The position numbers and the translations under genes are program-made. A DNA stretch of 64,000 nucleotides from UBA6136 sp044351045 (GTDB taxonomy: Bacteria; Pseudomonadota; Gammaproteobacteria; Methylococcales; Methylococcaceae): NCBI GenBank assembly GCA_044351045.1, contig JBILGM010000001.1, positions 1 through 64,000 of the forward strand. Reading direction: 5' to 3'. The notes beneath the pieces are model-generated. The model saw only the letters and a program-made list of their open reading frames with translations. It made no database searches and was not told the origin of the DNA. How positions within the stretch are numbered: position 1 is the stretch's first letter; the number at the start of each line of letters is the position of its first letter. Shown piece after piece: positions 17,855-27,702 of the stretch.

Positions 17855-20800
17855 TTAAACGCCAAGATCAAGATGGATTGCCACGCGTTGATCGGCGGTC
17901 TCCGACGCGGGTTCAGCCGGGCCAATCACCAACCGCTGACGGTCGAATCGCTGCTTCTCCACCAGTTCAGTCATGACGGCCTTGGCGCGTTGCTCGGCCA
18001 GAGCCTCCAGTTGGCCGGCGGGCAACACGGTTTTTTCTTCCAGCTGCGCCAACAATTGCTGGTAAAAGTCGGGCGTCTGGCTGGGGCGACCTAATAGACC
18101 CGACATGGCGCCCATGCGCTCGGGAGGGCGGCCTTTCTCCCGAGTATAGTCTGCCGCGACGCTGTCGGCTCCACCCGACTCTACGGCCAGCTTCTCCAGT
18201 ACCCGCTGACTGGCCGCATCTCCAATGTTGACCGGGTCCGGGAGTTCGCCCGGTTTGAGCTCAATATCCAGCTGATTCGCCACAAGCCGTCGCACAGCCA
18301 ATGCCTTCAGCGCTGTCGCATCGGCTTTTGCATCGATGCCGCCATGAATGGTGAGTTTTAGCTGGGCCTTGCCCGCGAGGCTGGCGGCCAGTTTTTGCAG
18401 CTTTTCCCGTTCGGGCGGCGGGATGTCCGATCGGCCCGCGTCGAAGGCCACGGTTCCTGGATCGCCATCACCCGAGCCGACCAGCGAGGCCAATGCTTTG
18501 AACGGGGCCATGGCGGCATTCTTGATGAGAGTGGTAAAGGCATCCCAGACCACGGTCCCATAGGCAAACTTGGGATCATCCAGTGTGCCCTCTACCGGGA
18601 CAGACGCCTGAATTTTCCCATCGGCATCGGTCAACAGGGCGATGGCCAGATCCAGCGGTAGTGAGGTCGCATTCGGACTTTCCACCTGTGCGCCCAGTTT
18701 GAATTGCTCCAGTGTGATCTTGTTCTGACTCTTAAGCTGATGATTTTCGATCTGGTATTGCAGGTCGAGATTCAGCTTGCCCGATTCAATCCGGCGACCG
18801 GCAAAGGTCGCGCTATACGGCGAGAGCGACGACATCGTCACGTTGCGAAACATCACATTGATATCGCTGAACTGCTTGATATCCATGGGGCTCAATGAAC
18901 CGTCGACCCGGGTTTCGCCGAACTCGTCCACCTTGCCCGCCAATTGCAGCGTCATCCGGCTTTGTGGTGTCAGCGCGAAGCCGGCTATCGAGCCGCCAAA
19001 ATCATGAACCCGGGTGGCAAACGGCAGGACCAGGCTGGCGTCGCTGAAGTCGACCTTGCCCTTTTCCACCAGAATCCGACCGATCGAAATCGGGAAGTCG
19101 GGCTGGCGCTTGCCTGACCCATGGGTCGCTTGCGCTGGCGGAGCGGCAGCGGTTTTGCGTGGCAGGATGATATCGCTGATATTCGAGCTCTTGTCCTCAT
19201 GGATCGCAATCACGCTGTCCGGTTCGACCAGTTTCAGTTCCCGGATCGTCAACTTGTCGGGTGTCAGGCTGAAATCGATGCCCTGGGTGCTCAGGTTCCC
19301 CCAGGCCAGGAACTTCTTGCCGTCCCGGCTCTGGGGCAAATCGAGATTTGCGAGGTTGGCATCGCCAGTGACCCTGACTTTGGGTGTCGGAGTCGCCTGT
19401 TGATAATCCACCGCTAGATGGGTCGACAGGAGAGCGCTTTGTAGCTTCAGCGCCGCGAATTCACTCAGATAGGGCTGTAACTGCACAAGTGAAAAACGGT
19501 CGAGCGTGATCTGTGTCTTGGCGTGATCTCCCGTCGGCGACGCCGACCCGGCAAGGCTGAGCACGCCACCTTGGCGGATGGTTGTGCCCAGTTTGAAGTT
19601 CAGCGGTGTTTTGCCCGCCGTCGAGATGTTTTTAATCGATGCCTCTATCGCATCCAGATCGTAGGCCAAGGTGCCCACCGGACTGTGGTCTTTCACGCCG
19701 AACCCAAAATCATTGATGGCCAGTTCGCCCAGACTGAACAGCCAGGGCTTTTCGGTGGTAGCTGTAGCTGTTTTTCCGGGCCCCGGTGTTTTGGTGCTGG
19801 CCGGGATCTGGGTCTGGCTTGAGGGCGACCTGTCCGATGCAAACAGCGAGACCGGATAAATCGCTCCGCTGGCTTGACGGGCGACCGCCGTTCCGCCGCC
19901 TTTCAAGGCTATCCGCCGAATCGAGGCGGCCTGTTTCGCCAGATCGACTTGGCCCTCTTCCAGTTTCAGCGAGTCCCACCTGAGCAGTGAAGTGTCGGAT
20001 TCAGTTTCGCTTACCGCCAAACGGTCAAGGCTGACGTCGATATGGCTGATGACCGCTTGAGGGGGACCGTTTCCAGCCACAGCATCGGCCTTGAGGCTGA
20101 GGCCCAGTGCACCCAGGGACGCCCTGATTGGGGCTGGGTGACTTTCGTCGGTGAAGTCCAGCGCCAGCTCACCGAGTTTGAATTGATCCACGGCCAGGCG
20201 CCAGGGTTTTGTTGGTGCAGCGTCGGCAGCGGCAGGTGCGGCTTTCGGCTCATTTGTGGCGGCTTGCGGCGGCAGCAGCGACAGCCAGTTCAGTTGGCCT
20301 GCCTTATCCAGTTTGGCGCTGACCGCGCCTTTGCCGAGCAGCCATCGGGGCACGTTTAGCGCTTGCTCCGGAAGATCAAGACTTACTTCCTCAAGGCGGA
20401 CTTCATCCATTGTCAGGAGTGGGATTTTGGACTGCTTCAATGCAATCTGCTGAAGTCGGAGAGCCAAGTCGCCCACGTGTACGATGGGATCGGCTGCCCC
20501 GCCGGCGCTGACTTCGGCTTTCAACATCAGGCCAATGTTGCCGATGCCACCCTGCGCCTCGACGCCTGCTCGCGCATCGGCGAAATCGACCGCGAATTCG
20601 TCCAGATTCAATTGCCCCAGTTTGATTGTCCAGGGTGCTGCAGGCGGGGGGGCGTCTGGGGTTGGCGGTGGTGGTGGCGTCCTCGGGGCTGGTATGGCGG
20701 CTGCCGGCTTCACCAGCGTTTGCCAGTTCAGTATCCCGGTTGGGTCGATGGCGAGATTGATTTTGCCCTTGCGCAACTCGATAGTCGGAATATCAATCGT

Positions 20801-21775
20801 CTGAGCCGCAAGATCGAGCCGGGTCTGGTCGATGCGAAAGGTCTCAAGCTCGGCCAGCGGAACCGCCGGTTCTGCTGTCGTCAATTTCAGACCCGCAAGC
20901 TTAAAGACGGCGTCATCGACCGTTAGCAGGGTATTCGTCTTGTCGTGGCTAAAGTCATACCGTGCGGACACGCCCATGTCGCCCGCCGGTTCTGACAAGG
21001 CCAGCCGATCCTGAACAAAATGCCAAAGCGTCAGCACCTTCAGGCCTTCAATCGAGAGGCTGCCGGTTGATTTAACCGGGTTCAGAGAAACATCCCCCGT
21101 CCACTTCAGCGTGCTGCCCTCCGGAAGCGCGGCCTCGATCTCATACAATCCATGATGACCGGGGAGCGTGGAGATATTCTTGAGTTCAAGATCCAGATGA
21201 TCCGCCCGATTCACGACGGGCGGTTGCTGCGACGCGTTTTCGAACGACAGCTCGCCATCCGCCAGAATGATCCTCTGCACGACCAAACTGGGTGGTGGCG
21301 CATCCTCAGGGGGTTTTTCCCTGGCCGGATCCTCCGGCGGCAGACTCGCCGCGATCCGGGCGATGTTCAGTACACCGTCCTTGTCCTGGATCAGGTGGAC
21401 GGTCGGCCCTTCCAGCCGCAGCTCGGCAAAGGTGGGTGCGCGATTGAAAACGCTGCGAATCAGCTCGAAATCGACATGGAGATGCCTCAGCGCGAAGACG
21501 GGCTGACCATCGGTCTCGGACAGAGCCGCGTCATGCAGATCCAGTCGGAACAGAAACGGGTTGAATGCCACTTTGCCCAGAGTCAGCGGCCGCTGGATAA
21601 GCTGGCTGACGGCCTGCGGAGCGTAATGCCTGATCAGGTAGGGCACACCGACAAAGCCGAAGAGACCATATGCGATCGGAAGTCCCATCGCCACCCAGAA
21701 CCAGGGTTTGCGGATGAACGGCTGCAAGCGCTGCAGGGTGGGGTTGGTTCGCAGTCGAGAGAGGAGTGGAGTCAT
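17855..21775 (-). CDS. DUF748 / AsmA-like envelope protein
   Basis: A very large (1306 residues) inner-membrane-anchored periplasmic protein. One transmembrane helix lies near residues 28-48 (PWFWVAMGLPIAYGLFGFVG), followed by repeated AsmA-like/DUF748 units of the form LDLHDAALSETDGQPVFALR and GELSFENAS. Two low-complexity linkers occur (proline- and alanine-rich around 370, threonine-rich around 660). Near the C-terminus (about 1130-1260) an OmpA-like peptidoglycan-binding segment appears, including FDAGRSDIPPPEREKLQKLA. AsmA-like proteins form long grooves that move phospholipids between membranes, so that role is a fair inference. It stands alone with the LEA14-like gene downstream. Confidence 0.85.
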   Translation of the reverse strand: MTPLLSRLRTNPTLQRLQPFIRKPWFWVAMGLPIAYGLFGFVGVPYLIRHYAPQAVSQLIQRPLTLGKVAFNPFLFRLDLHDAALSETDGQPVFALRHLHVDFELIRSVFNRAPTFAELRLEGPTVHLIQDKDGVLNIARIAASLPPEDPAREKPPEDAPPPSLVVQRIILADGELSFENASQQPPVVNRADHLDLELKNISTLPGHHGLYEIEAALPEGSTLKWTGDVSLNPVKSTGSLSIEGLKVLTLWHFVQDRLALSEPAGDMGVSARYDFSHDKTNTLLTVDDAVFKLAGLKLTTAEPAVPLAELETFRIDQTRLDLAAQTIDIPTIELRKGKINLAIDPTGILNWQTLVKPAAAIPAPRTPPPPPTPDAPPPAAPWTIKLGQLNLDEFAVDFADARAGVEAQGGIGNIGLMLKAEVSAGGAADPIVHVGDLALRLQQIALKQSKIPLLTMDEVRLEEVSLDLPEQALNVPRWLLGKGAVSAKLDKAGQLNWLSLLPPQAATNEPKAAPAAADAAPTKPWRLAVDQFKLGELALDFTDESHPAPIRASLGALGLSLKADAVAGNGPPQAVISHIDVSLDRLAVSETESDTSLLRWDSLKLEEGQVDLAKQAASIRRIALKGGGTAVARQASGAIYPVSLFASDRSPSSQTQIPASTKTPGPGKTATATTEKPWLFSLGELAINDFGFGVKDHSPVGTLAYDLDAIEASIKNISTAGKTPLNFKLGTTIRQGGVLSLAGSASPTGDHAKTQITLDRFSLVQLQPYLSEFAALKLQSALLSTHLAVDYQQATPTPKVRVTGDANLANLDLPQSRDGKKFLAWGNLSTQGIDFSLTPDKLTIRELKLVEPDSVIAIHEDKSSNISDIILPRKTAAAPPAQATHGSGKRQPDFPISIGRILVEKGKVDFSDASLVLPFATRVHDFGGSIAGFALTPQSRMTLQLAGKVDEFGETRVDGSLSPMDIKQFSDINVMFRNVTMSSLSPYSATFAGRRIESGKLNLDLQYQIENHQLKSQNKITLEQFKLGAQVESPNATSLPLDLAIALLTDADGKIQASVPVEGTLDDPKFAYGTVVWDAFTTLIKNAAMAPFKALASLVGSGDGDPGTVAFDAGRSDIPPPEREKLQKLAASLAGKAQLKLTIHGGIDAKADATALKALAVRRLVANQLDIELKPGELPDPVNIGDAASQRVLEKLAVESGGADSVAADYTREKGRPPERMGAMSGLLGRPSQTPDFYQQLLAQLEEKTVLPAGQLEALAEQRAKAVMTELVEKQRFDRQRLVIGPAEPASETADQRVAIHLDLGV

Positions 21776-21976
21776 GCTGACAACGATCGATGAGTGAGAG
21801 GGGGTGGCAGGAGTGCTTCAGACATTCGGCTCGAGCGGCTGGGTGCGAAACAGGCCAGTTCGGGAATCAGGTATTGCTCCCTCATGCTCCCGACTCGTTC
21901 GGCAGGTCCGTAGAAACGCTCACGAAACGCTATTGTTGCGCATAAGCGCGGCCATTGCTGGGCAGATTTGCGACGC

Positions 21977-23068
21977 TCACAGGGAGAGTCCCACCCTGCG
22001 ACGGGCATCCAGGCAATGGCCTCCTCCCCGGGTGAACTCCCGGCAGGTTCTCGGCCGGTGCGGGTAGATGGTGCAAGCAAACGGTTCGTCGGGCGCGTCT
22101 CCGCCAGTGAGCGCTGCGCACCGATCACCCGCCCGGCGGAGCTTGCGATGTGTGTCATAAATCAGCACCAGCTCGGGATGGGTCTTATTGACGGGATCGC
22201 GGGACGACACTTCAACAGCGTTGTAGGCCTCACGGCAGCAGGCCCCGCAGGTCTGGCAATCCAGTTCGGCGGCCGGTTCATAACGGGTGCAGGCAGGCGC
22301 GTTGCTGTCCAGCACGACGCCAGGTGCGTGACGACAGCGCCCTCGGCTGCGGCTCATAAAGTGCCAGGCGCAGTCCTGGCAACCGCGACCCGCATGATAA
22401 TCCGCCACGGGCGCATGGCCGGCCGGATGCCAGCGCGGTGCGGGTGCCGCCGTATTCCAGAGTGAGGACAATGCCTGTCCCCGTTCATTCCCTAGCTGAC
22501 CCGCGTCGTCACCGGGCAGGCAAGCCGCGATCTGGGCAGTCGCTCTCAATGCGTCGGTGAGATGCGGTGCCCAGCGCGGTTGGCTGGCTCGCCAGACGCC
22601 GATGCGAGCCGCCACGCAACTGCGGTCCCGGCGTCTGCCGGACTCGGCCGGTGCCGCGAACGGGTCGGCGGGCAACGACTCCCAGAAAGTCACGCGGAAA
22701 TCAGTCGTTGGTGCAAAAAACTCGCGTAGACCGACACTATCGGCCAGCCAGGCCTGCAAGCGCAGACAGGCATGTTCCCGCCATGGATTCCCCATCCGCG
22801 TATTGTCCAAACCCCAATCCGGAGCGCGCTCACCTGCATCGCCCTCGATCAGCGCGTGGCAAAGCTCATGCAGGATCATCTGGCCGAGATTGTCGTCCGG
22901 GTCAAATTGATCGTCCGTGGCAATCAGTAGCCGGCCTTGCCCATCGCTGGAAGCATAGGCCTCCCGCGAACGCACCACCGTAAATCCAACCCTCGCCGCG
23001 CAAACACGCCAAATATGAGCAAGTGGGTCCTCATAAGCGTGGCTGGGTTGGCGAAGAAACGCGCTCAT
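21977..23068 (-). CDS. HExxH-containing protein with YkgJ-type cysteine cluster
   Basis: A 363-residue protein with two parts. The N-terminal half has an SprT-like look, with HELCHALIEGD at 67-77 (a zinc-metalloprotease HExxH motif) set after DDNLGQMI. The C-terminal half (about 230-360) is rich in cysteine: GCQDCAWHFM and RGRCRH, then CQTCGACCREAYNAVEV, and finally FACTIYPHRPRTCREF, the pattern of YkgJ/Fe-S or zinc-chelating proteins (UPF0153). The two halves are usually separate proteins. It begins 21 bases after the preceding minus-strand gene and is probably co-transcribed with it. Substrate and metal are unknown. Confidence 0.75.
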   Translation of the reverse strand: MSAFLRQPSHAYEDPLAHIWRVCAARVGFTVVRSREAYASSDGQGRLLIATDDQFDPDDNLGQMILHELCHALIEGDAGERAPDWGLDNTRMGNPWREHACLRLQAWLADSVGLREFFAPTTDFRVTFWESLPADPFAAPAESGRRRDRSCVAARIGVWRASQPRWAPHLTDALRATAQIAACLPGDDAGQLGNERGQALSSLWNTAAPAPRWHPAGHAPVADYHAGRGCQDCAWHFMSRSRGRCRHAPGVVLDSNAPACTRYEPAAELDCQTCGACCREAYNAVEVSSRDPVNKTHPELVLIYDTHRKLRRAGDRCAALTGGDAPDEPFACTIYPHRPRTCREFTRGGGHCLDARRRVGLSL

Positions 23069-23089
23069 GAGCCTGACAACGATGCGAAA

Positions 23090-23650
23090 TCAGCGTTCGG
23101 GATTGAGCTCATACTCAACTTGCGGCTGATCCTCTGCTGGCGGGGGCGGCGTAATGTGGGTCACTTGGCGGGAGACAGGTTCTGATGCGTCATCGTCCAG
23201 GGGGAAGGGGTCGCGCACGGATTCCGAGTGCCCGGCGTCCTTGGTCGATGCAGCCGGTTTGGCGGGGAGGAACCGAGGCAGGGGCGGCAATTTCATTTGC
23301 TCCGGCGTCAGCCGGGCGGGTTTGGGCGGCGACTCCACATAGCGCTGCCCTAATGGGGCAAATAGCTGGCGATCGGCAAACAACTTCTCAGGCGCATTCA
23401 ATCGACGGCTTTCCGCGTTTTGCAGTTGAATCTGTTCCCGAATCAGCTGACGCTCCTCCAACCACTTGCGCAGTTCCCGCAGGCGTTTCAGCTGGTCATA
23501 ACTCAGCCCGGATACCGTCTCCACCACTTCCGGTGCCTCATCTGGCTCAGAAGGACCGATGATCATTCGCGCTTCACACTGACCCATCCGCGGGGTCGCC
23601 GCTAACGAAACATCAAAAAGGGAGGCAATAAGAAGGCGTCGGTATCTCAT
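23090..23650 (-). CDS. Hypothetical exported protein
   Basis: About 186 residues from the ATG at 23650. The N-terminus MRYRRLLIASLFDVSLAATP resembles a secretion signal. The middle is a charged helical stretch (DQLKRLRELRKWLEERQLI, about 55-75), likely coiled coil. The C-terminus is rich in proline, glutamate and aspartate and probably disordered (TPPPPAEDQPQVEYELNPER). I do not recognise the family. An in-frame extension to 23800 would lose the signal sequence, so I reject it. It precedes the HExxH/YkgJ gene by 21 bases, which suggests one transcript and possibly a shared task. Confidence 0.55.
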   Translation of the reverse strand: MRYRRLLIASLFDVSLAATPRMGQCEARMIIGPSEPDEAPEVVETVSGLSYDQLKRLRELRKWLEERQLIREQIQLQNAESRRLNAPEKLFADRQLFAPLGQRYVESPPKPARLTPEQMKLPPLPRFLPAKPAASTKDAGHSESVRDPFPLDDDASEPVSRQVTHITPPPPAEDQPQVEYELNPER

Positions 23651-23836
23651 GAATTTCGCTGGTCTGGATTCAAGCAACGCACACGGAGTGCCCATCACCC
23701 GATCGAGTCTGTTTTTGGCTTCTACAATACGCCTATCCTTCCCCATCACGCCATTCATCAATGGCTTGGTGGATGTCCTGTTGATCTGGCTAGCGGCCAT
23801 CGGCGTATTGCTCTGATGTACCTACTGGCAGTCAAT

Positions 23837-24310
23837 AGCCCACACTAATGGCTTGCACCGTGGCCATTGCTTGAGATCCTTCACTCCCGATGGTCGTTCA
23901 GGATGACACCCATTGTCGTGTCGTCCTGAGCTCATTGTGTCGTCCTGAGTGCAACGAAGGACCTCAAGCGACGGGCACCCAATAGCCCACAATGATGACC
24001 TGCACAGTGCCCATCGCTTGGGATCCTTCAGCCGCTATCACGGCCTCAGGATGACACTGAGTCCGTAGCCAGCGATCCTTCACTCCCGCTGGTCGTTCAG
24101 GATGACATGCAAAAACACTGTCGTCCTGAGTGGAACGAAGGACCTCAAGCGACGGGCACCCAACAGCCCATAGCGATGGCCTGCACAGTGCCCATCGCTT
24201 GGGATCCTTCAGCCGCTATCACGGCTTCAGGATGACACTGAGTCCGTAGCCAGAGATCCTTCACTCCCGGTGGTCGTTCAGGGTGACACCCATTGTTGTG
24301 TCGTCCTGGT
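23837..24310 (-). repeat. GA-mismatch palindromic repeats, cluster 1
   Basis: About two and a half units of the dispersed hairpin family fill the gap between two minus-strand genes. The orientation is opposite to clusters 3-6. Copies of all three hairpin types are present: type I (TCCTGAGTGCAACGAAGGA) near 23942 and 24123 with 181 bases between them; type II with the CCGCTATCACGG centre near 24030 and 24210; type III with CTCCCGCTGGTCG near 23880, 24090 and 24260. The bases between 23651 and 23836 hold no recognised element. Confidence 0.85.
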
Positions 24311-24342
24311 TGGCCTTAAAAAGCCTCACACGGCGTGGGAAC

Positions 24343-26250
24343 TTAATGTTGGATAGTATCGGCCGGGCTGACGCTTAACCCTTTTGCCGACTCCTGATGC
24401 CTTGCCTTCAACAATTTCTCAAGATTTTCCCTGGCGATGGTCGCGTCGGGCTCCAGACGCAACACCCGGGTGAATGTTTTTTCAGCCTCATCCAGCCTTC
24501 CTGTATTGGCTTGCAGGGTGGCTAGAAGATTCAAACCCGCGCTGTGGTTTGGCGAAAGCTTCAAGAATTCAAGCAGCGTGTCCTCGGCCAATGAGTTTTG
24601 CTGATGTTGCAGATAGTAGCCGGCAAGCCCATACAGGCCTGAAGGATTGTTGGGCCCCCATTTCAGTGCGCTGCTCCATGCCAAGACAACCTTGCGTGAC
24701 GAGGCGGGTGGGACGGCAGTAGCCAATCGGCCGGCCTCCGCCACAAAGTATTCGGATACCACCCAGCGCAGCGGATAACTGGCAATGGTCAGGGCGACCA
24801 GAGACACCAGCGGGGCCGTGATGGGAGCGCGCCACCAAGGACAAAGCGGCATGGCCCGGGTACTGGCTCGTTTGCGCAGTTGTCCATACCACAGGCCGAT
24901 ACCCACGGCGGCCATGAACAAGCTGGCGGGATTGAAAAACACATGATTCACCTGCGCATCCAGTGCCGCCGCCCACAGTGCCCAGGTAGCACAGAGCCAC
25001 AAGGCATTGGGTTCGTGCCAGGCTTGCCTCATCACTTTCAGCATCAGCCACAGATAAAGCCCCGCAAACAGCAGTGTCAGGGGTAGCCCATTTTCCGCGG
25101 CAATTTGCAGAAAAATGTTGTGAGGATTGGTCTTGACGCGGATGCCCAGCGTCTCAAAGTCGCCAAACAGATCGTAGCGCTTGCTGAAACCCGGATACTC
25201 ATAAAAGTAACTGCCGGTGCCAAATCCCAGCCATGGGCGCTCGGCCACCATCCCCGAGGTTGCGGCCCACATCGGCGTGCGTGAACCCAAGTACGGCGTA
25301 ATGGCCATCCACATCAGCGCGAGGGGGGGGGGTGATTTGGCCTGAGCGAAATCATTGGGCTTAGGCGCATTCCACCATTCGCCGCGCATGAACATTTGGT
25401 CTTTATATTCACTGGGTATCGATTGATAGGCCCAGAGACCTGCAAGCCCCATGAACACTATCGGGACCATAAGCTTTTTTATCTGATTAGCCGAAATCGC
25501 TCGTTTATCCCCTTTCAGTCTGCGCACCAATCCCATCAGACCCGCCACGCAGCTGCCTGCCAGCAGCCCCCCCATACCACCCAGGCTACCGCTGGTGGCC
25601 AGCATGAACAGACTGGTCGCCAGTGAAAATCCCGACAACACTTTCACCCATACCGAGGTGTGTGTCAGTAGCGTCCATGTCATCAAAGGAATCAACATCA
25701 TCATCACATCGGCCGTAAAGTTGAAATGGCCGATACGCGAGAACTGCACAAACTTGTTGAAATCCGGATGGTGGAAGTCGACCAAGAACCCATACCAGAA
25801 ATGCGCACACAAAACCAAGGCTGACATCGACAGCGCCCATTGCAAGTCATTCATGTACCGGGGCTCATGACCGCTGGCCCAGGCGCTCGCCCAAAGCGTC
25901 AGCCCTCCCGCGCACCAGAAAGCGAGCCGGTTGACACCCGCATCGGGATTGGTGGCATATAGCACCCCGAAAGCCAGCCCCAGGAAAAACAGCACGAAAA
26001 ATAGCCCAGGCCAGGAGAGCCCGGCTTGATCGGCGGGTTGTTTCGATTCCTGGTGATCGCAACAGACCAGACGGGCCCCAAACGATCCGGAAAGGGCCAG
26101 GACCAGCCCCAAACTCACCAGAACAAACCACTTGGGCTCCTCGTTGGGTGCGATCATCGCGTTCCAGCGCAGGTTCAGCATAAAAGGCATGGCCACCAGG
26201 GGTGCCCACAGCAGAATACTCCGGGGGATAAAGTCGGATTTGGTCTTCAT
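24343..26250 (-). CDS. O-antigen ligase family protein with TPR tail
   Basis: A 635-residue polytopic membrane protein. About twelve hydrophobic segments precede and follow the Wzy_C/O-antigen-ligase segment (about 370-420), with KTNPHNIFLQIAAENGLPLT. This is the signature with the conserved histidine found in WaaL-type ligases, PglL oligosaccharyltransferases and Wzy polymerases. The C-terminal 90 residues form tetratricopeptide repeats (NSLAEDTLLEFLKLSPNHSA, then NTGRLDEAEKTFTRVLRLEP). The TPR tail is more usual in PglL- and TfpW-like enzymes than in classical WaaL. It may attach a polysaccharide to lipid A or to a protein; the nearby Wzm/Wzt exporter fits the first. Confidence 0.85.
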   Translation of the reverse strand: MKTKSDFIPRSILLWAPLVAMPFMLNLRWNAMIAPNEEPKWFVLVSLGLVLALSGSFGARLVCCDHQESKQPADQAGLSWPGLFFVLFFLGLAFGVLYATNPDAGVNRLAFWCAGGLTLWASAWASGHEPRYMNDLQWALSMSALVLCAHFWYGFLVDFHHPDFNKFVQFSRIGHFNFTADVMMMLIPLMTWTLLTHTSVWVKVLSGFSLATSLFMLATSGSLGGMGGLLAGSCVAGLMGLVRRLKGDKRAISANQIKKLMVPIVFMGLAGLWAYQSIPSEYKDQMFMRGEWWNAPKPNDFAQAKSPPPLALMWMAITPYLGSRTPMWAATSGMVAERPWLGFGTGSYFYEYPGFSKRYDLFGDFETLGIRVKTNPHNIFLQIAAENGLPLTLLFAGLYLWLMLKVMRQAWHEPNALWLCATWALWAAALDAQVNHVFFNPASLFMAAVGIGLWYGQLRKRASTRAMPLCPWWRAPITAPLVSLVALTIASYPLRWVVSEYFVAEAGRLATAVPPASSRKVVLAWSSALKWGPNNPSGLYGLAGYYLQHQQNSLAEDTLLEFLKLSPNHSAGLNLLATLQANTGRLDEAEKTFTRVLRLEPDATIARENLEKLLKARHQESAKGLSVSPADTIQH

Positions 26251-26402
26251 GCAGTGAAAGATTGCATCGTGTTTCGAGCTGATAAAACAGCCCGATAAAT
26301 TCGGTCAGGTTAGCGGGTAAATTGGTGCAATTATGGCATTTTCATGCCAAGGGAATGTCTCGCGAAGTGTCTGGGTCGGAAGTGATGGGGGCATCTTCCC
26401 CG

Positions 26403-26745
26403 GTGTCATCCTGAGCTTATTGTGTCGTCCTGAGTGCAGCGAAGGACCTCAAGCTACCGCCGCCACCCCATAGCCCATAGCGATGGCCTGTGCCGGGGCT
26501 ATTGCTTGAGATCCCTCAGCCGTTATCACGGCCTCAGGATGACACTGAGTCCGTAGCCAGAGATCCTTCACTCCCGCTGGTCGTTCAGGATGACACCCAT
26601 TGTTGTGTCGTCCTGAGCTCATTGTGTCGTCCTGAGTGCAACGAAGGACCTCAAGCGACCGGCACCCCATAGCCCACAATGATGGCCTGTGCCGGGGCTA
26701 TTGCTTGAGATCCTTCAGCCGTTATCACGGCTTCAGGATGACACT
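26403..26745 (-). repeat. GA-mismatch palindromic repeats, cluster 2
   Basis: Two near-complete units with type I hairpins near 26427 and 26628 (about 202 bases apart), type II near 26515 and 26715, and type III near 26565. Orientation is the same as cluster 1. This cluster occupies most of the 590-base gap between the O-antigen ligase and the PIG-L gene. The spacer ACCCCATAGCCCA between hairpins is also shared with cluster 1. Confidence 0.85.
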
Positions 26746-26840
26746 TGGTAGATGTGGGCTGTTTAGAATGACCCGCAGGGCGCCACTACCATACGGCGGA
26801 TTTTGTATCATCCTGATCTAACACCCAGCCGTCCCAGCCC

Positions 26841-27668
26841 ATGTCCCAAAGCGAAACCGACTACATCCCCTATCACGCCGAAACCCGTGTCGGTCGCGGA
26901 CCGGCGCTGGTCTTTGCGCCGCATCCGGATGACGAAGTGTTTGGCTGTGCTGGCGCCATCATCCAGCATGTCGCCGATGGGGACGAAGTCACCGTCATCA
27001 TCGTCACCGATGGCGCCTTTGGGGCTGGAAAGGATGGCGATGTGTATGCCCAAACCCGAGAAGCCGAAAGCCGCGCTGCGGGGGAAATCCTCGGCTATGG
27101 CGAGCCGATCTTTTGGGGCTTGCCGGATCGCGGGTTGATGTTTGACGACGCCCTGGTCGCCCGCATTGAGTCCGCGCTGGCCGAGTACCGTCCGGCCCTG
27201 GTTTACGCCCCCTCCTGGTGGGAAATCCACCCCGACCACACCGCCTTATCGCTGGCCGTGACCGAAGCGGTGGGTCGCGTTAACGATGAGATCCCGCTGA
27301 TCCTCTATGAAGTCGGCGTCCCCCTCCATGCCAATCTTCTGCTGGATATCAGCGCTTGCCTGCCCAACAAGCAGGCCGCCATGGCCTGCTTTGCCAGCCA
27401 GATGGCCCAGCAAGCCTATGGCGATCACCTCTGGGCCCTCAATCGCTTTCGCAGCTATACGCTGCCGTCAACCGTCCATGCCGCAGAAGCCTATCGCCGC
27501 ATCATCCGCCCCATCGTGCGCCCGCCGGCCCCGCTGATGAGCCGAATGGATGCGCCGGTCATGGTGGCGCGTGCTGATGCGCTAGAGCGCCCTGCCGGGT
27601 ATCCGCCGACGTTTTGGCCGCGTTTGATCCGGGGTATCCGCGCACTCCGCCAGTGGCTTAGATATTGA
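26841..27668 (+). CDS. PIG-L family deacetylase
   Basis: A zinc-dependent deacetylase of the LmbE/PIG-L family, 275 residues. The metal-binding motif A-HPDDE (residues 28-32, in FAPHPDDEVFGCAGAI) is intact and the second zinc ligand is in WWEIHPDHTALS. The family removes acetyl groups from N-acetylglucosamine-containing glycans, lipids or small thiols. The surrounding genes suggest a polysaccharide or glycolipid substrate, but that is inference. The gene stands between repeat clusters 2 and 3, which are in opposite orientations, so it is isolated from other operons. No clear ribosome binding site is visible before the ATG. Confidence 0.88.
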   Translation: MSQSETDYIPYHAETRVGRGPALVFAPHPDDEVFGCAGAIIQHVADGDEVTVIIVTDGAFGAGKDGDVYAQTREAESRAAGEILGYGEPIFWGLPDRGLMFDDALVARIESALAEYRPALVYAPSWWEIHPDHTALSLAVTEAVGRVNDEIPLILYEVGVPLHANLLLDISACLPNKQAAMACFASQMAQQAYGDHLWALNRFRSYTLPSTVHAAEAYRRIIRPIVRPPAPLMSRMDAPVMVARADALERPAGYPPTFWPRLIRGIRALRQWLRY

Positions 27669-27702
27669 GCACCGCTTGGTGCCTAAGCCGGGTTCCTGTC
27701 GG

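Noticed and set aside
26251..26360. Regulatory hairpin TTGGCATGAAAATGCCATAA before the O-antigen ligase gene
   Set aside because: The short stem is plausible but unsupported by a promoter or known operator; chance occurrence is likely.
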